From: Phormidium tanganyikae FI6-MK23
GTDB lineage: Bacteria > Cyanobacteriota > Cyanobacteriia > Leptolyngbyales > Leptolyngbyaceae
Assembly: GCA_019359175.1 (NCBI GenBank)
Contig: JAHHHU010000020.1
Location: 1-64,000 of the forward strand
DNA length: 64,000 bases
Direction: 5' to 3'
Part shown: positions 34,475-47,838 of the stretch, in pieces
Layout of the letters: each line of letters opens with the position of its first letter
Position numbering within the stretch: position 1 is the first letter of the stretch
Notes under the pieces: model-generated
The model's database searches: none
Seen by the model: only the letters and a program-made list of their open reading frames with translations
Told to the model about the DNA's origin: nothing
Made by a program: the position numbers and the translations under genes

Positions 34475-37400
34475 CTACAGATCGTCATCCATATCATCAG
34501 CAATCAAATCATCGTCATCATCAATAATCGGCGAGAACACCGAATCAGAATCGCCATCATCACTACTGCCAAAGCTCTCAAAGCTGAAACTTGGACGCTC
34601 TTCCATTGTTTCTAAGCCATAAGAACGAGCAGTTCGATCGTCAAGAACGACATCTGAGAAATCAGTATCCTCATCAAAGACCGTCGGATCGTAAACCGGA
34701 TCAATGTCGGGGCTACCCATTTCTTCGTAAGCATTGAAGCCCGTTCCTGCCGGAATCAGACGACCAATAATCACGTTTTCTTTCAGACCGCGCAGCCAAT
34801 CGGATTTGCCTTCGATCGCAGCTTCTGTCAGTACCCGTGTGGTTTCTTGGAAACTCGCGGCTGAGATGAAACTATCCGTGTTCAAGGATGCTTTCGTAAT
34901 CCCAAGTAACACAGGTTCGTATTGAGCAGGCGCACCACCCGTAATCGACATGGCATCATTCACCTGTTCAATCTGGTAGATTTCCACCAGCTCACCCGGT
35001 AGCATCGTCGTATCGCCACCATCTTCGACCCGCGCTTTCGAGGTCATCTGACGCACCACTACTTCGATGTGTTTGTCAGAAATATCAATCCCTTGAGACT
35101 GATACACCGATTGCACTTCGTTCACGAGGAACGTTTGCACCTCACGCAAGCTGAACAAGGACGCATCGTGCAGGCTACCTTCCTCAAGCTTTGCTTTGAA
35201 CATGACTTCAAGCAGTTCGTGAGGATTCGCCGGACCATCGGTGAGCCGTTCTCCGGCTGCGACTTCCTGACCATCTGAGATGATTACGTTTTGTCCAGGA
35301 CCGATCGGGTATTCGGTGATTAAACCTTCTCGATCAACGATCTTGACTTCGACCGAATCATCATCGTCATAAACGACTTGAGCCGTTCCCGCCCGACGAG
35401 CGAGAATACACCCTTCTTTCGGTTTCCGCGCTTCGAGCAGTTCCTCAATTCTCGGTAGACCTTGAATAATGTCTCCGGTCTTGGTGCGCTCGAAAATCAG
35501 CAGTACGAGATTGTCGCCCCGTTGTACCAAGTCGCCATCATCCACGTGCAAGACCGCACCCGGAGAGACTCGATACGGACGAGCAATCCGCAACGTGACT
35601 TGATTGCCTTCGACGCTGAGAACCTGCCCTGATTCTTCAAGCGAAACCTTCGAGCCGATATCCGTCCCCGCAATCAGCAGTTCGCCTGCTTTGGCGGTCG
35701 GGTTGTTCGCTTCGAGCGTCACCGTATCCGCTTCACGCACGACGAGAATGCGTCGGATCGATTCCGCTCCTTGGCGAATCCCTTGTACTTCACCCGCTTC
35801 TTTACACTGAATCTTCGTTCGAGCAATGACAGCTCCCGCCGTAATCTGATCGCCATCTTTGACCATGACTTCAGTTTGAGTTCTGCCCTGCGTCACGTCT
35901 GCCGAAATGTCTCGCCGAATCACCAATGCTTCGAGAATCACAAGCTGTAAACGCAGGACTTCTGGATCGGTTTCGTCGGGAATCAGTTCGATGTCGGCGG
36001 CAAGTTGAGCATCTTGATCGACTTCGAGAACAAGCTGAGTCCGCAGCAGTTCCAGACCTTCGACCGATTTGACGCGCTCCCCATCCTTGTAAGGCAAACG
36101 CTGAACGGCTCTGAGTCGGATTGCCCGTCCAGAATCTTCTTTGGTCGAATCTTGGCTTGGTACAGACGGCTCATCCGGCACTGTGAACTCTGTTACCGGA
36201 CGCAGCAGAATTGCTGGTCCTTCGGGTGTTTCAACATATTCGGCGTACCGCAGTTCATCCGCGACGAGTCCCGGCATTACCTGTTGTCCAGGATTGACCA
36301 GTGTGGCTTCTCGCGTGATCACCTCATCCAAGCTATCAATCATGTGAAGATCGCCCGGTTTGATCACGACTTCGCGCAGAATGTCGTTTTTCTGGGTGAC
36401 TTCGATCACGCCGTTGCTTTGGCAGAAGATGTCTTTTACAACTTCCGTCCCTGCTTCAACGTACTGACCGTCTTCGACCATCAGCAGTGAGATGTCTTTG
36501 TTGACTTCGTGCGCTTCTTCAGGAACCCAAAGCAGCGTTCCGCCCTTGACCACTTCGTAACCGAGCTTAGCTTTGCCTTTTTTGCCCACTTCCACGCCAG
36601 AGTATTTGATAATACCTCCGGTCTGGGTGTGATAGCGATCGTCTCTCAGTTCCGCAACGACTTGCCCGTTTGTCACCTGGGTTCCAGGAGTCGCTTTGAG
36701 CAAGAAGTTTTGATTGCTGGTGGTTTCGAGAATGTATTGGTCGCGCCCTTGGTGCGTTTCAGCCCGAACTCGCGCTTGATCCAACATCACCGAAGCGGTA
36801 ATGATTTGAATCTCACGTCCGCCTTTGCTGTTTTCAGTGGGAATTTCGGAGATCCGAACGACACCACCGTTTTCGGTGACGAGTTTGGTTTCTGCGATCG
36901 TTCCACCCGCTTCAACTTGATCGCCGTTTTTAACGATCGGTTCAGCCCCTGGCGGTAAGTTATACACTTCACCGGACAGCACCCACATCAAACCGCCTCT
37001 TTGTGCGGTGCGAGTGGTATTGCCTTGACGGTCTTTTTTCTCTTCAGGGACAACATCCGCGAATCGGACTTCTCCCGCGAGATCCGATGCCACGTCTTTC
37101 GACGCTTTTTCGGTTGTTTTCCGTCCCCGTCCAGTCAGCGGAACTTCTGCCAAAATCTGACCCGTTTTGACTTTCATTCCGTCTCTCACCATCAAGGTCG
37201 CACCTTGCGACACGGTGAAATCTTGCTGCTGTCCAGATCCTTCGAGCGTGACTTTGATTTCTGAGCCAGCCGATTCGACAATCAACGCATCTTCGCCGTG
37301 ACGAGTCCGGTAGGGACGAGTTTTCAGCCGCTTCGGAACGCGAGCCGTACCATCGAAATTGGCTTTTTCTTGTCGCGCCATTTCTCCGGTAAACACCCCA

Positions 37401-38458
37401 CCTGTGTGGAATGTCCGCATCGTTAGCTGGGTTCCGGGTTCACCGATCGATTGCGCCGCGATAATTCCCACCGCTTCACCGATATCGACCATGTGTGCGT
37501 GCGCCAAGCTCCAGCCGTAGCAGTGCTGACAGACGGATCGAGCCGATTCGCAGGTTAAAGGCGATCGCGCAACAACTTGTTCGACTTTCTTTTTACCAAT
37601 GATCTGAGTGATGTCATTAGAAAACGCTTCGTTGCGCTTGATGATCACTTCTCCAGTTTCGGGATCAAGCACATCTTGAGCCGCAACGCGACCGAGGAGG
37701 CGATTTTTCAGCGGGATGAGAACGCGATCGCCGTCCATCATTGGACGCACGGGAATGCCGCGCTCAGTTCCACAGTCGAGTTCACGAATGATCACGTCTT
37801 GCGACACATCGACCAATCGACGGGTTAAGTATCCAGAGTCAGCGGTTCTAAGCGCCGTGTCTACTAGCCCCTTACGCGCACCGTAAGACGAAATAATGTA
37901 TTCGGTAACGGTTAAACCTTCCCGGAAGTTGGTTTTAATCGGCAAGTCAATGATTTCCCCTTGCGGGTTTGCCATCAAGCCGCGCATTCCCACTAACTGC
38001 CGAACCTGCGAGATGTTTCCCCGTGCGCCGGAGAACGCCATCATATAGACCGAGTTCAGCGGGTTGTTGGCGCGGAAGTGCTTAACCACTTCGTCTTTGA
38101 GTTCTTCGCTGGTTCCGTTCCAAGTATCAATTACCTTTTGGAACCGTTCAACCTCAGTGATTTCGCCGCGAGTATATTTCTCCTCGGTATCGCGAATCAT
38201 TTCGGTTGCAGCATCTAAGAGCTTCCGCTTCGTCGGTGGAATTTGGAGGTCATCGACGCTGATCGAGACTCCTGCGCGCGTCGCATATCGGAAGCCAAGA
38301 TCTTTGATCAAGTCTGCCATTTGTGCAGTGCGGGCAGTGCCGTAATTGGTAAATGCCCACGCGATCAAGTTTGTGAGTTCTTTTTTATTGATAACCTGAT
38401 TACGAAAAACTTGCTTTTCTGAGTTCTGCTCTGCCATGCTGTGCCCCATTTGTGCCAT
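34475..38458 (-). CDS. rpoC2: RNA polymerase beta' subunit, C-terminal part RpoC2
   Basis: In cyanobacteria the beta' subunit is split, and RpoC2 carries the trigger loop and the downstream jaw. The trigger-loop region reads [20 protein letters not shown]. The protein is about 1327 residues from ATG 38458, with the very large insertion (SI3) typical of cyanobacteria and chloroplasts between the two halves of the trigger loop. The end is acidic ([15 protein letters not shown]). The exact start is uncertain: ATGs at 38458 and 38437 ([10 protein letters not shown]) and a TTG at 38485 are all possible. It follows rpoC1 closely and closes the rpo operon at the terminator. Confidence 0.95.
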   Translation of the reverse strand: MAQMGHSMAEQNSEKQVFRNQVINKKELTNLIAWAFTNYGTARTAQMADLIKDLGFRYATRAGVSISVDDLQIPPTKRKLLDAATEMIRDTEEKYTRGEITEVERFQKVIDTWNGTSEELKDEVVKHFRANNPLNSVYMMAFSGARGNISQVRQLVGMRGLMANPQGEIIDLPIKTNFREGLTVTEYIISSYGARKGLVDTALRTADSGYLTRRLVDVSQDVIIRELDCGTERGIPVRPMMDGDRVLIPLKNRLLGRVAAQDVLDPETGEVIIKRNEAFSNDITQIIGKKKVEQVVARSPLTCESARSVCQHCYGWSLAHAHMVDIGEAVGIIAAQSIGEPGTQLTMRTFHTGGVFTGEMARQEKANFDGTARVPKRLKTRPYRTRHGEDALIVESAGSEIKVTLEGSGQQQDFTVSQGATLMVRDGMKVKTGQILAEVPLTGRGRKTTEKASKDVASDLAGEVRFADVVPEEKKDRQGNTTRTAQRGGLMWVLSGEVYNLPPGAEPIVKNGDQVEAGGTIAETKLVTENGGVVRISEIPTENSKGGREIQIITASVMLDQARVRAETHQGRDQYILETTSNQNFLLKATPGTQVTNGQVVAELRDDRYHTQTGGIIKYSGVEVGKKGKAKLGYEVVKGGTLLWVPEEAHEVNKDISLLMVEDGQYVEAGTEVVKDIFCQSNGVIEVTQKNDILREVVIKPGDLHMIDSLDEVITREATLVNPGQQVMPGLVADELRYAEYVETPEGPAILLRPVTEFTVPDEPSVPSQDSTKEDSGRAIRLRAVQRLPYKDGERVKSVEGLELLRTQLVLEVDQDAQLAADIELIPDETDPEVLRLQLVILEALVIRRDISADVTQGRTQTEVMVKDGDQITAGAVIARTKIQCKEAGEVQGIRQGAESIRRILVVREADTVTLEANNPTAKAGELLIAGTDIGSKVSLEESGQVLSVEGNQVTLRIARPYRVSPGAVLHVDDGDLVQRGDNLVLLIFERTKTGDIIQGLPRIEELLEARKPKEGCILARRAGTAQVVYDDDDSVEVKIVDREGLITEYPIGPGQNVIISDGQEVAAGERLTDGPANPHELLEVMFKAKLEEGSLHDASLFSLREVQTFLVNEVQSVYQSQGIDISDKHIEVVVRQMTSKARVEDGGDTTMLPGELVEIYQIEQVNDAMSITGGAPAQYEPVLLGITKASLNTDSFISAASFQETTRVLTEAAIEGKSDWLRGLKENVIIGRLIPAGTGFNAYEEMGSPDIDPVYDPTVFDEDTDFSDVVLDDRTARSYGLETMEERPSFSFESFGSSDDGDSDSVFSPIIDDDDDLIADDMDDDL

Positions 38459-38513
38459 GAGTTGTGTGTTAGGGGTTCGGGACAAGAGTGATTTCCCTTG
38501 CCCCTATGCCCTT

Positions 38514-40379
38514 CTAGCCCGCTAACGCATCAATCACCGTCTTGTTGTAGATAATCCGCCCTGGTGTGGTTTTGATGTATTGAGAAATCAAACTGCCGTC
38601 TGTATCTTCTCGTCGCCGAGAGGATTCGTAGATTTTGGTGACGATGCCTTCTGTTTCTTGCTGTTCGATCAAGTCGCCCAAGCCGCCTTCGACTTCACCA
38701 TCGAATCTCACCCAAACATAAGAGTGCAAATCGACTTGCTGCTGTTCGTATGCGGTGATTGCATCATCCAAACTAGAGAAGTAGCGTCCTTCGACTTGGC
38801 TTGCATCTGGATTGTCTGCGGTCAAGTAGTAGCAGCCCAAGACCATATCTTGGCTAGGCGTAATGATTGGGCGACCCGTTGCAGGCGAAAGAATGTTATT
38901 CGATGCCAGCATTAACAATCGCGCTTCTGCCTGAGCTTCGAGCGAGAGAGGGACGTGAACCGCCATTTGGTCTCCGTCAAAGTCAGCGTTAAACGCCGGA
39001 CAGACGAGCGGATGCAGTTGAATCGCACGACCGTCTACCAGAATCGGTTCAAACGCTTGAATCCCTAATCGGTGCAGCGTCGGAGCGCGGTTGAGGAATA
39101 CAGGGTGTCCTTCGATCACCTCTTGGAGAACGTCCCAAACTTGCGGATCATTGCGCTGAATCAGTTTCTTCGCGGCTTTGATGTTGTTGACTAAGCCTTG
39201 ACGAATCAGGCGATGGATCACGAACGGTTGGAAAAGCTCGATCGCCATTTCTCGCGGCAGTCCACACTGATGAATCTTCAGTTTCGGACCGACGACGATT
39301 ACCGATCGTCCAGAGTAGTCAACCCGCTTACCCAGAAGGTTCTGACGGAATCGACCTTGTTTCCCTTCGATAATGTCAGAGAGCGATTTCAACGGGCGAT
39401 TATTCGCACCAACCACCGTTCGACCGCGACGACCGTTATCGATCAGCGCATCGACCGCTTCTTGCAGCATCCGCTTTTCGTTCCGCACGATGATTTCCGG
39501 TGCGAGAATTTCTTGCAGACGCGCGAGACGGTTGTTGCGGTTGATCACGCGACGATACAAATCGTTCAAGTCAGAGGTCGCGAATCGTCCACCGTCGAGT
39601 TGCACCATCGGACGCAAATCTGGCGGAATCACAGGAATCACATCCAAGACCATCCAATCGGGAAGCGAACCTGTTGCGATGAAGTTATCCAACACCCGCA
39701 GACGTTTGATCAACTTGGCGCGTTTTTGTCCTTTAGAAACCGCAATTTCTTCGCGCAGTCTCTCCGCTTCTTCGTCCAAATTGATGTCTTGTAAAAGCTG
39801 CTTCAACGCTTCCGCACCGATGCCCACTTCTACGCCTGTGAGTTGCGAATCTTCGCTATACAGTTCATCCTCGATTTCAATCCACTGATCTTCTGTTAAC
39901 AATTGCTTGTAGGTCAGATTTTCAGCGTTTCCAGCATTCAGAACCACATAAGCGTTGAAGTAAACAATCTGCTCCACATCGCGCAATGGCATATCGAGCA
40001 AAATCGCCATGTAGCTCGGAATCCCTTTGAGATACCAAACGTGAGCAACCGGAGCTGCGAGTTTGATATACCCCATGCGGTGACGACGAACGCGCGATTC
40101 GGTTACTTCAACTCCGCAACGTTCACACACAATTCCGCGATGGCGTACCCGCTTGTATTTCCCGCAGTGACATTCCCAATCCTTTGCAGGTCCAAAAATC
40201 CGCTCGCAAAACAAGCCATCCATTTCGGGCTTGAGTGTGCGGTAGTTAATCGTTTCTGGCTTGGTGACTTCTCCAACGACTTGCCCATTCGGTAAAGTCC
40301 GTTCTCCCCATTGGCGAATGCGCTCCGGAGATGCCAGACCGATTTTCACATAGTCAAACCGCTGTTCTAGCTTTGGCAT
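38514..40379 (-). CDS. rpoC1: RNA polymerase beta' N-terminal part (gamma subunit) RpoC1
   Basis: RpoC1 supplies the catalytic magnesium site of RNA polymerase. The 621-residue protein has the zinc ribbon ([20 protein letters not shown]), the bridge to the active site [20 protein letters not shown] with the three catalytic aspartates, and [20 protein letters not shown]. It starts [20 protein letters not shown], matching the family. It lies between rpoB and rpoC2 in the usual cyanobacterial order. Confidence 0.97.
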   Translation of the reverse strand: MPKLEQRFDYVKIGLASPERIRQWGERTLPNGQVVGEVTKPETINYRTLKPEMDGLFCERIFGPAKDWECHCGKYKRVRHRGIVCERCGVEVTESRVRRHRMGYIKLAAPVAHVWYLKGIPSYMAILLDMPLRDVEQIVYFNAYVVLNAGNAENLTYKQLLTEDQWIEIEDELYSEDSQLTGVEVGIGAEALKQLLQDINLDEEAERLREEIAVSKGQKRAKLIKRLRVLDNFIATGSLPDWMVLDVIPVIPPDLRPMVQLDGGRFATSDLNDLYRRVINRNNRLARLQEILAPEIIVRNEKRMLQEAVDALIDNGRRGRTVVGANNRPLKSLSDIIEGKQGRFRQNLLGKRVDYSGRSVIVVGPKLKIHQCGLPREMAIELFQPFVIHRLIRQGLVNNIKAAKKLIQRNDPQVWDVLQEVIEGHPVFLNRAPTLHRLGIQAFEPILVDGRAIQLHPLVCPAFNADFDGDQMAVHVPLSLEAQAEARLLMLASNNILSPATGRPIITPSQDMVLGCYYLTADNPDASQVEGRYFSSLDDAITAYEQQQVDLHSYVWVRFDGEVEGGLGDLIEQQETEGIVTKIYESSRRREDTDGSLISQYIKTTPGRIIYNKTVIDALAG

Positions 40380-40445
40380 CGTGTTGTCCTTGAGTGTAGA
40401 GAAAGAAGGGTGAGCGGTGAATCTACTTCACCGCTCCGACTTTGG

Positions 40446-43400
40446 TTAGTCTTCGTCGTCTTCGAGTGATTCACGCGAGATCGATTCGTAGGTCGGTCGA
40501 GACGGAGCGCGACGGCTGTTGACATCTGCCATCAAGTCGACTTCCATATCGCGGCTGCTGCCGTCATCCTTGGTTTCGACTTTGTGAACAGCGACATCAA
40601 GACAGAGCGACTGCAACTCGCGCATCAACACCTTGAACGATTCGGGTGTTCCCGGTCGTGGAATCGCTTTACCTTTGACGATCGCATTTAGCGCTTCGTT
40701 TCGTCCCTGCATATCGTCGGATTTCACGGTCAGCAATTCCTGAAGTGTATAAGCGGCTCCAAATGCTTCGAGCGCCCACACTTCCATTTCTCCGAATCGC
40801 TGTCCGCCCTGCTGCGCTTTTCCACCCAGCGGTTGCTGTGTGACGAGCGAGTAAGGTCCGGTCGATCGTGCGTGGATTTTGTCGTCTACCAAGTGAACCA
40901 GTTTCAGCATATAAGCCTTACCGATCGTAATGGGTCGATCGAATGCCTCGCCTGTCCGTCCGTCGTAAACCTGGATTTTGCCTGGATCGTCTGGGTTGTA
41001 CAGCCAGTAACCATCCGCAGTTGCTTTAATCCGCGAGTCCTGTGCTTCTTGGAGTTTGCCATGCACCGATTCGCGCGATTTTTCTTCCCCGTGCATTTCA
41101 TCGAACGGCACGATCTTGAATCTCGCGTCTAAGCATTGTGCTGCCCAGCCCAAGAGACATTCGTAAACCTGTCCGACGTTCATCCGGCTCGGTACACCCA
41201 GCGGATTCAAGACGATATCGATCGGAGTGCCATCGGGAAGGTAGGGCATATCTTCGATCGGTAAGATCCGCGAGATAATTCCTTTGTTTCCGTGTCGTCC
41301 CGCCATCTTGTCGCCGACTTGGATCTTCCGTTTCTGAGCGACATACACACGGACAACCATGTTTGCGCCCGGAGGAAGTTCGTCGCCTTGTTCGCGAGTA
41401 AATACCCGGACATCAACGATCCGACCTTTTTCCCCGTTTGGAACGCGCAGCGAGTTATCTCGCACGTCACGAGCCTTTTCGCCAAAGATCGCTCTCAAGA
41501 GTTTTTCTTCAGGTGGCTGATCCGATTCACCTTTCGGCGTAACCTTACCGACGAGAATATCGCCCGCTTCGACATACGCACCGATGCGAATGATGCCGTT
41601 TTCATCCAACTGACGCAGAGAATCTTCCCCAACGTTCGGGATTTCACGAGTAATTTCTTCAGGTCCTAACTTCGTCTGACGCGCTTCGATCTCGTATTTC
41701 TCAATGTGGATCGAGGTATAAACGTCGTCAAACACAAGCCGTTCGCTGATGAGAATTGCGTCCTCGTAGTTGTAGCCTTCCCACGGCATATAAGCCACGA
41801 GAATGTTTTGACCGAGTGCGAGTTCGCCGCGTTCCGTTGCAGAACCATCCGCGAGAATTTCACCTGCGACGACCTTATCGCCCACGAATACGATCGGGCG
41901 TTGGTTCAAACAGGTATCTTGGTTCGATCTCTGATATTTCTGAACCTGATATTCGATCTCTTTATTCGTCTGCGCGTCTCGAACTTTGATCGAATTTGCA
42001 TCGACATAGCTCACTTCACCATTACAACGGCTGACGATCACCATCCCAGAGTCACGCGCCGCTTGTGCTTCCAATCCAGTTCCCACTAACGGGCGCTCTG
42101 GACGCAACAGCGGAACAGCTTGACGCTGCATATTCGATCCCATCAGTGCGCGGTTCGCGTCATCGTGTTCGAGGAACGGAATCAGCGAAGTCGCAACCGA
42201 GATGATCTGTACCGGAGAAACTGCGACGTAATCGACTTCTTCAGGCGTTGCGGTCGTGAAATCTTGGCGATAGCGAACTGCGATCGATTCCCCGATGATG
42301 TTGTTATCTTCATCGGTGTTAATATCACCCGCTGCTACCCGCAAATCGTCTTCTTCGTCCGCAGTCATGTAGACAGCAGGGATGTCTTTCCGAACGCGAC
42401 CGTTTTCCACCTTGTAATAAGGCGTTGCGATAAATCCATACGGATTCACCCGCGCGTGAGTTGCCAACGAACCGATCAAACCTGCGTTCGGACCTTCAGG
42501 AGTTTCGATCGGGCAAATTCGCCCATAGTGCGACGGGTGAATGTCGCGAACCGCGAAACCTGCACGTTCACGAGTCAAACCGCCCGGACCTAATGCACTG
42601 ATCCGGCGTTTGTGCGTCAACTCAGCCAACGGATTCGTTTGATCCATGAACTGCGACAACTGCGATGAACCGAAGAACTCTTTGATCGCAGCGACCAACG
42701 GTTTCGGGTTCACGAGCGATGCAGGTGTGAGCGAATCCGCATCAGAAACAGTCATCCGTTCCCGAATGATTCTTTCTAAACGGTTTAGACCGACGCGAAC
42801 TTGGTTTTGGAGCAGTTCACCGACAGAACGAACGCGACGATTTCCTAAGTGGTCAATATCGTCGATCATGCCGATATCGAACTCTAGGTTAATCAGATAG
42901 TCGATCGCCGAAAGAATATCCTGCGGTGTAAGAACGCGAGTCGTTTCGGGTACATTCAAGCGGAGTTTCTTGTTCAGCTTGTAGCGTCCCACTTTGCCCA
43001 AGTCGTAGCGTTTGGGATCAAAGAATCGAGATTCTAGAAGTTGTGCCCCACCTGAAACCGTCGGAGGTTCACCCGGACGCAATTTCCGGTAAAGCTCCAT
43101 CAGCGCTTCTTCTTCGCCGTACTGACCTTCTTTCTCGATCGTCTTCTGGAAGTACTCCGGATGACGCAGCGAATCAAAGATCTCGTTATCAGTCAGACCC
43201 AATGCTTTAAGCAGCACTTGAGCCGAGAGTTTCCGAGTCTTATCGATCCGTACCCAAACGAGGTCGTTCTTGTCGGTTTCAAATTTCAGCCAAGCACCAC
43301 GGTTCGGAATCAAACTCGCGTTGTAAGTCCGACGACCGTTTTTATCGGTTTCTGATTTGTAATACACGCCAGGGCTACGGACGATCTGGTTGACGATCAC

Positions 43401-43766
43401 CCGCTCTGCACCGTTGATGATGAACGTTCCGCGATCGGTCATCAGCGGCAAGTCACCGATAAACACTTCCTGTTCTTTGATTTCCCCAGTCTCTTTATTA
43501 ATCAGGCGAGTCGGGACATACATTTGAACGGCGTAAGTGCTATCCCGGCGTTTTGCTTCATCGACGTCGTACTTCGGACGCTTCAGCTTGAAGTTTTTTC
43601 CGATGAAGTGAAGTTCTAACTTCCCGGTATAGTCAGTAATAGGCGAAAAACTATCGAGTTCTTCGATCAAGCCTTCTTCGAGGAACCAGCGGAAGCTTGC
43701 CCGCTGAATTTCAACCAAATCCGGCAATACGAAAGCGGGGGTGGTGTAGGTCTGCTGCTCAGTCAT
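40446..43766 (-). CDS. rpoB: RNA polymerase beta subunit RpoB
   Basis: The 1106-residue beta subunit starts at the ATG at 43766 ([20 protein letters not shown]) behind an AGAGGAG ribosome site on the minus strand. A frame nine codons longer lacks that site. Key motifs include the rifampicin-region [40 protein letters not shown], and [20 protein letters not shown]. Length fits cyanobacterial RpoB, shorter than E. coli. About 380 noncoding bases separate it from tatD, so the rpo genes probably have their own promoter. Confidence 0.97.
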   Translation of the reverse strand: MTEQQTYTTPAFVLPDLVEIQRASFRWFLEEGLIEELDSFSPITDYTGKLELHFIGKNFKLKRPKYDVDEAKRRDSTYAVQMYVPTRLINKETGEIKEQEVFIGDLPLMTDRGTFIINGAERVIVNQIVRSPGVYYKSETDKNGRRTYNASLIPNRGAWLKFETDKNDLVWVRIDKTRKLSAQVLLKALGLTDNEIFDSLRHPEYFQKTIEKEGQYGEEEALMELYRKLRPGEPPTVSGGAQLLESRFFDPKRYDLGKVGRYKLNKKLRLNVPETTRVLTPQDILSAIDYLINLEFDIGMIDDIDHLGNRRVRSVGELLQNQVRVGLNRLERIIRERMTVSDADSLTPASLVNPKPLVAAIKEFFGSSQLSQFMDQTNPLAELTHKRRISALGPGGLTRERAGFAVRDIHPSHYGRICPIETPEGPNAGLIGSLATHARVNPYGFIATPYYKVENGRVRKDIPAVYMTADEEDDLRVAAGDINTDEDNNIIGESIAVRYRQDFTTATPEEVDYVAVSPVQIISVATSLIPFLEHDDANRALMGSNMQRQAVPLLRPERPLVGTGLEAQAARDSGMVIVSRCNGEVSYVDANSIKVRDAQTNKEIEYQVQKYQRSNQDTCLNQRPIVFVGDKVVAGEILADGSATERGELALGQNILVAYMPWEGYNYEDAILISERLVFDDVYTSIHIEKYEIEARQTKLGPEEITREIPNVGEDSLRQLDENGIIRIGAYVEAGDILVGKVTPKGESDQPPEEKLLRAIFGEKARDVRDNSLRVPNGEKGRIVDVRVFTREQGDELPPGANMVVRVYVAQKRKIQVGDKMAGRHGNKGIISRILPIEDMPYLPDGTPIDIVLNPLGVPSRMNVGQVYECLLGWAAQCLDARFKIVPFDEMHGEEKSRESVHGKLQEAQDSRIKATADGYWLYNPDDPGKIQVYDGRTGEAFDRPITIGKAYMLKLVHLVDDKIHARSTGPYSLVTQQPLGGKAQQGGQRFGEMEVWALEAFGAAYTLQELLTVKSDDMQGRNEALNAIVKGKAIPRPGTPESFKVLMRELQSLCLDVAVHKVETKDDGSSRDMEVDLMADVNSRRAPSRPTYESISRESLEDDED

Positions 43767-44146
43767 GCGTCTCCTCTGAAGGGTCGCGCGCAATTTCGCG
43801 AATCCCAGATTTTACGGTAATTGCAAAAATATGTCAATGCAAAAAGTTTGGGCTTCTCAAGAATCCCAAAATAACAAAATATTCAATTGGGGGAACGGAG
43901 TAGTAGCCAGTTGAGCCTCCAAGGTTTCCAATGAAGGTTGAAACGAAAAAGGTGAGCCACGGAGCCTTGATTCGTTGGCAAAACAAGTTTGCTCTGAAGG
44001 TCAACTCCTCAAAATTGAGATGTTGAAGGGGTCAACAGGTCGGTCAAAATTTAGCCTAGTGATCTTTGCACTCTTCTCATTATGGCGCAAGTTTTTCGTT
44101 TTGTGTCTTGACGATCTCGCGAATTTGTGTGATCCGAGTTTTTATC
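43767..44146. other. 380-bp leader/promoter region of rpoB
   Basis: No gene is supported here. The plus-strand frames in it are shadows or chance. The minus strand should carry the rpoB promoter and leader. AT-rich pieces near 43800-43890 and several short GA-rich tracts are present. I see no strong hairpin. Confidence 0.5.
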
Positions 44147-44950
44147 TCAGACCTCTACAAGTTCGGGAACCGTCAAACCAAACAGTTGACAAGCATTTTG
44201 AGTCGTCTGTGTTGCCAGTTGCTCTAGCGGAATGTCGCGTAAAGCTGCCACCTGACGCGCGACATACTGAACGTAGGAAGGCTCGTTCCGCCGTTCGCCG
44301 CGCTTTGGAACTGGGGCAAGAAAAGGGCAATCGGTTTCGATTAAAATGCGATCGCTCGGAACGAGTTGAGCAGATTCATGAATTTGCTTCGCGTTCTTAA
44401 ACGTCACCGTCCCGCTAAAGCTAATATAAAACCCCAAATCGAGAAACCATCGAGTTTCCTCTGGAGTACCGCCCCAGCAGTGCATCACACCTTTTACTGA
44501 TCCTTGATCCTGCCAAAACTGTTTCAATACCTGCGCCATTGTTTCAGCCGCATCTCGACAGTGAATGATCACAGGCAAATCCAGTTGTTTCGCGATCGCT
44601 AACTGCGCCCGAAACGCTTCAATTTGCTGATCCCAATTCTCTGCCTTGAAAAAGTCCAAGCCCATTTCTCCGATCGCCACAACTCGCCGATCCGATTGCG
44701 CGAGAGCCAGAATTTCCGAAACCGAATCCGCTGACCACTTTTCCTTAACATCTAAAGGGTGGAGTCCCACCGCAAAGAAGAGTTCGGGAAAGCGATCGGC
44801 TAAATCTCGAATCTCATCAAACTCTGACGGTTCCACGCAGGAATGAACGAGCCGAACCACGCCAGCTTCACGCCAGCGCAATGCAATCTCATCCAAGTCT
44901 GGCTTGAAGGCATCGAAATTGATATGGACATGAGTATCGATCAGTTGCAT
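44147..44950 (-). CDS. TatD-family metal-dependent hydrolase
   Basis: The 267-residue protein is a TatD/YcfH-type amidohydrolase-fold nuclease. The metal-binding residues are in [13 protein letters not shown] (His7, His9), in [13 protein letters not shown] (Glu), [25 protein letters not shown] and [13 protein letters not shown]. Members act as 3'-5' exonucleases, and in many cyanobacteria the gene sits between rpsT and rpoB, as here. It starts 3 bases after rpsT stops, so these two are co-transcribed. Confidence 0.95.
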   Translation of the reverse strand: MQLIDTHVHINFDAFKPDLDEIALRWREAGVVRLVHSCVEPSEFDEIRDLADRFPELFFAVGLHPLDVKEKWSADSVSEILALAQSDRRVVAIGEMGLDFFKAENWDQQIEAFRAQLAIAKQLDLPVIIHCRDAAETMAQVLKQFWQDQGSVKGVMHCWGGTPEETRWFLDLGFYISFSGTVTFKNAKQIHESAQLVPSDRILIETDCPFLAPVPKRGERRNEPSYVQYVARQVAALRDIPLEQLATQTTQNACQLFGLTVPELVEV

Positions 44951-44953
44951 TCT

Positions 44954-45349
<396 letters not shown>

Positions 45350-45464
45350 TTAAGCTAGATAAAGAGACAAAGAAGCTCCCCATTTCGGGCGCTAGATCGT
45401 TAGAATCATTCAAACCCTGCATCATCTCGGACGGGTTCTTTTACGACTGACACTTCCTAACTCC

Positions 45465-46775
45465 ATGCTGCGAATTATCACTCAGTGGGCTGAGGCAACA
45501 TCTGAACTGCGGCGCATTTGCGATCGCACTCATGACGACCAAGTTGTACATAAAGAAGCGACAGTCCGGGAGGTACTGCAAGCTGTAAAACGCCAGGGCG
45601 ATCGCGCCTTGCTCGCATACACACTAGAGTTTGACCAACAAGATTTAAAACCTGAAGAACTAAAAGTAAGTGCGCGTGAGCTTGAAGATGCGTACCATCA
45701 AGTTTCGGGTGAACTCCTTTCAGCGATTCGGTTAGCGCGTCAGCAGATTGAAGCCTTTCACCGTCAGCGCGTCCCTAAAAGCTGGGTGCATTTTGGCGAT
45801 GATGAAATCGTGTTAGGAAAACGGTACACGCCTGTCGATCGAGCAGGTTTATACGTTCCGGGTGGAAAAGCCTGCTATCCGAGTACAGTTCTGATGAATG
45901 CGGTTCCCGCGATCGTGGCTCAAGTGCCGAGAATTGTCATGGTGACACCGCCCGGAAAAGACAAAGTGATTAATCCAGCAGTTCTGGTTGCGGCGCAAGA
46001 AGCAGGCTTAACGGAAATTTATCGGGTTGGGGGAGCGCAAGCGATCGGAGGATTGGCGTATGGAACCGAGACGATCCCGAAAGTTGATGTGATCACGGGT
46101 CCCGGCAATATTTATGTGACCTTAGCGAAAAAGCTCGTCTATGGAACGGTTGGAATCGATTCGCTGGCAGGACCTTCAGAAGTGTTGGTAATCGCCGATC
46201 ACACGGCAAATCCGACTCATGTCGCTGCGGATATGCTTGCCCAAGCAGAACATGATGCGATGGCGGCGGCGATTTTGATTACCACGGATTCGGTCTTGGC
46301 GCGTAAGGTCGTCGATGAAGTGGAACAGCAGCTAGTCGATCATCCGCGTCGAATTTTGACGGAAAAGGCGATCGCGCATTACGGCATCGTGATTGTGGTC
46401 GATTCGCTTGAAGCTGCGGCAGAACTCTCGAACGAATTTGCACCAGAGCATTTAGAACTCGAAGTCGCTGATCCGTGGGAATTGCTGCAAAATATTCGAC
46501 ACGCAGGCGCAATTTTCTTAGGCGATTCGACTCCAGAAGCGGTGGGCGATTATCTTGCGGGGCCGAATCACACGCTTCCGACTTCGGGATCGGCTCGATA
46601 TGCGTCACCGCTTGGTGTTGAGACGTTCTTGAAGCACTCTAGCCTGATTCAATATTCGCCGATCGCACTTCAAAAAGTCGCGAGTGCTGTGGATATTCTC
46701 GCCACTGCAGAAGGGCTACATTCTCACGCGAATTCTGTGCGAGTTCGGATGAACGATCTAGAAGGCGAAGAGTAA
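45465..46775 (+). CDS. hisD: Histidinol dehydrogenase HisD
   Basis: HisD oxidises histidinol to histidine in two NAD-dependent steps with zinc. The 436-residue protein has the family length. Motifs include YVPGGKACYPSTVLMNAVPA, VGGAQAIGGLAYGTETIPKV, DVITGPGNIYVTLAKKLVYG, MLAQAEHDAMAAAILITT (zinc region) and NEFAPEHLELEV with the catalytic Glu-His, ending with the GPNHTLPTSGSARY motif. It is alone, divergent from rpsT. Confidence 0.97.
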   Translation: MLRIITQWAEATSELRRICDRTHDDQVVHKEATVREVLQAVKRQGDRALLAYTLEFDQQDLKPEELKVSARELEDAYHQVSGELLSAIRLARQQIEAFHRQRVPKSWVHFGDDEIVLGKRYTPVDRAGLYVPGGKACYPSTVLMNAVPAIVAQVPRIVMVTPPGKDKVINPAVLVAAQEAGLTEIYRVGGAQAIGGLAYGTETIPKVDVITGPGNIYVTLAKKLVYGTVGIDSLAGPSEVLVIADHTANPTHVAADMLAQAEHDAMAAAILITTDSVLARKVVDEVEQQLVDHPRRILTEKAIAHYGIVIVVDSLEAAAELSNEFAPEHLELEVADPWELLQNIRHAGAIFLGDSTPEAVGDYLAGPNHTLPTSGSARYASPLGVETFLKHSSLIQYSPIALQKVASAVDILATAEGLHSHANSVRVRMNDLEGEE

Positions 46776-46841
46776 GTCTTTGCCAGCATTAAGAACCTTG
46801 ATCTAAGCTGAGAGTAGCTCTTAGGTTTGGCAGGAAGAACA

Positions 46842-47498
46842 ATGTTTTCGCCTCGATTGTCTCCAGATGCCATTTTATTTAATGATCGTACAGATGCCGC
46901 TCAACAACTGGCTCAAATCGTTCTGAAGGAAGCGCAATCGCTTGATGCTTCCTTCGTCGTTTATGCTTTGCCGCGTGGGGGAGTCGGGATTGGAGTCGCG
47001 ATCGCCGAAGCTCTCGATTGTCCGCTCGATATTTTAGTCGCTAAAAAAATTACTCGGCTCCAAGATCCAGAACTCGCGATCGGAGCCGTGACTGCGGATG
47101 GGCACATTCTACGAGCGTCAAATTCAAGACTGCTCGATTGGCAAGAAGCGGTAGAGCGTGCCCAGACCAAAGCAAAAGAACAACTTGAGCAATTTCACGA
47201 TCGTCCAAACGTGACTGCTACAGGCAAAATTGCGCTATTAGTCGATGACGGCATTGCAACGGGAATGACGATTTCAGTGGCAGCGAAAGCACTACGAGAA
47301 CAGCAACCGCAAGAAATTTGGATTTGTGCGCCCGTTGCTCCTGCGGTCTTGGTCAAACGCTTGTATGATTATGGCGATCGCGTGTTGGTACTAGCGGCTC
47401 CGGAGCCTTTTCTAAGTGTCAGTCGATTTTATCGATCGTTTCCGCAAGTCGAGATGGAAAGTGCGATCGCGGACTTGAAAAAAACCTTGCAAAACTGA
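46842..47498 (+). CDS. Phosphoribosyltransferase-like protein
   Basis: The 218-residue type I PRTase-fold protein carries the PRPP loop LLVDDGIATGMTISVAAKAL. It also has YALPRGGVGIGVAIAEALDC and KKITRLQDPELAIGAVTADG, the pattern of the family often found with erythromycin-esterase or dienelactone hydrolase domains. ATG 46842 follows AGGAAG at 46832-46837. Substrate is unknown; true nucleotide salvage is uncertain. It is followed by a small membrane protein 13 bases on. Confidence 0.85.
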   Translation: MFSPRLSPDAILFNDRTDAAQQLAQIVLKEAQSLDASFVVYALPRGGVGIGVAIAEALDCPLDILVAKKITRLQDPELAIGAVTADGHILRASNSRLLDWQEAVERAQTKAKEQLEQFHDRPNVTATGKIALLVDDGIATGMTISVAAKALREQQPQEIWICAPVAPAVLVKRLYDYGDRVLVLAAPEPFLSVSRFYRSFPQVEMESAIADLKKTLQN

Positions 47499-47511
47499 TA
47501 AAGGTAGAGTG

Positions 47512-47838
47512 ATGACAGGTTTTTTGGCGCGGGGAAGAACTATGCGGCGGTGGCGGAGTTTTTGGCACACGATCGAGTTTATGAGCCAGGAGAATCCTCC
47601 TCAACTGATTGAAACGCTGATGTTGGCACTGTCAATGGTGTTGTTTAGCGTGTGGATTGGGCAGGAGCAGTTGGCGTTTTTGCTGCTGGGGTTGGTGCTG
47701 ACGGTAGGGGCTTGCGCGTCGATTTTGGTGCGTGAAGCGTTAATTCCGGCGATTCGTCCGCGTCCGACTCAGGTAATGGCAACGCTGCTGATGCTAGTGA
47801 GTCTTTACGGGTTTGCAGATTTGCTGTTCGTGCGTTGA
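47512..47838 (+). CDS. Small membrane protein, unknown
   Basis: The 108-residue protein has a basic N-terminus (RGRTMRRWRSFWHT) followed by two or three hydrophobic helices (LMLALSMVLFSVWIGQE, LAFLLLGLVLTVGACASILV and TQVMATLLMLVSLYGFADLL). I do not recognise the family. It is close behind the phosphoribosyltransferase gene and its 3' end overlaps the convergent glycosyltransferase gene by 34 bases. The start could be the GTG at 47509 or the ATG at 47512. Confidence 0.7.
   Translation: MTGFLARGRTMRRWRSFWHTIEFMSQENPPQLIETLMLALSMVLFSVWIGQEQLAFLLLGLVLTVGACASILVREALIPAIRPRPTQVMATLLMLVSLYGFADLLFVR

Noticed and set aside
43975-44400. 141-codon frame on the plus strand opposite tatD
   Set aside because: Most of it is antisense to tatD, whose motifs are clear, and the start lies in the rpoB leader.
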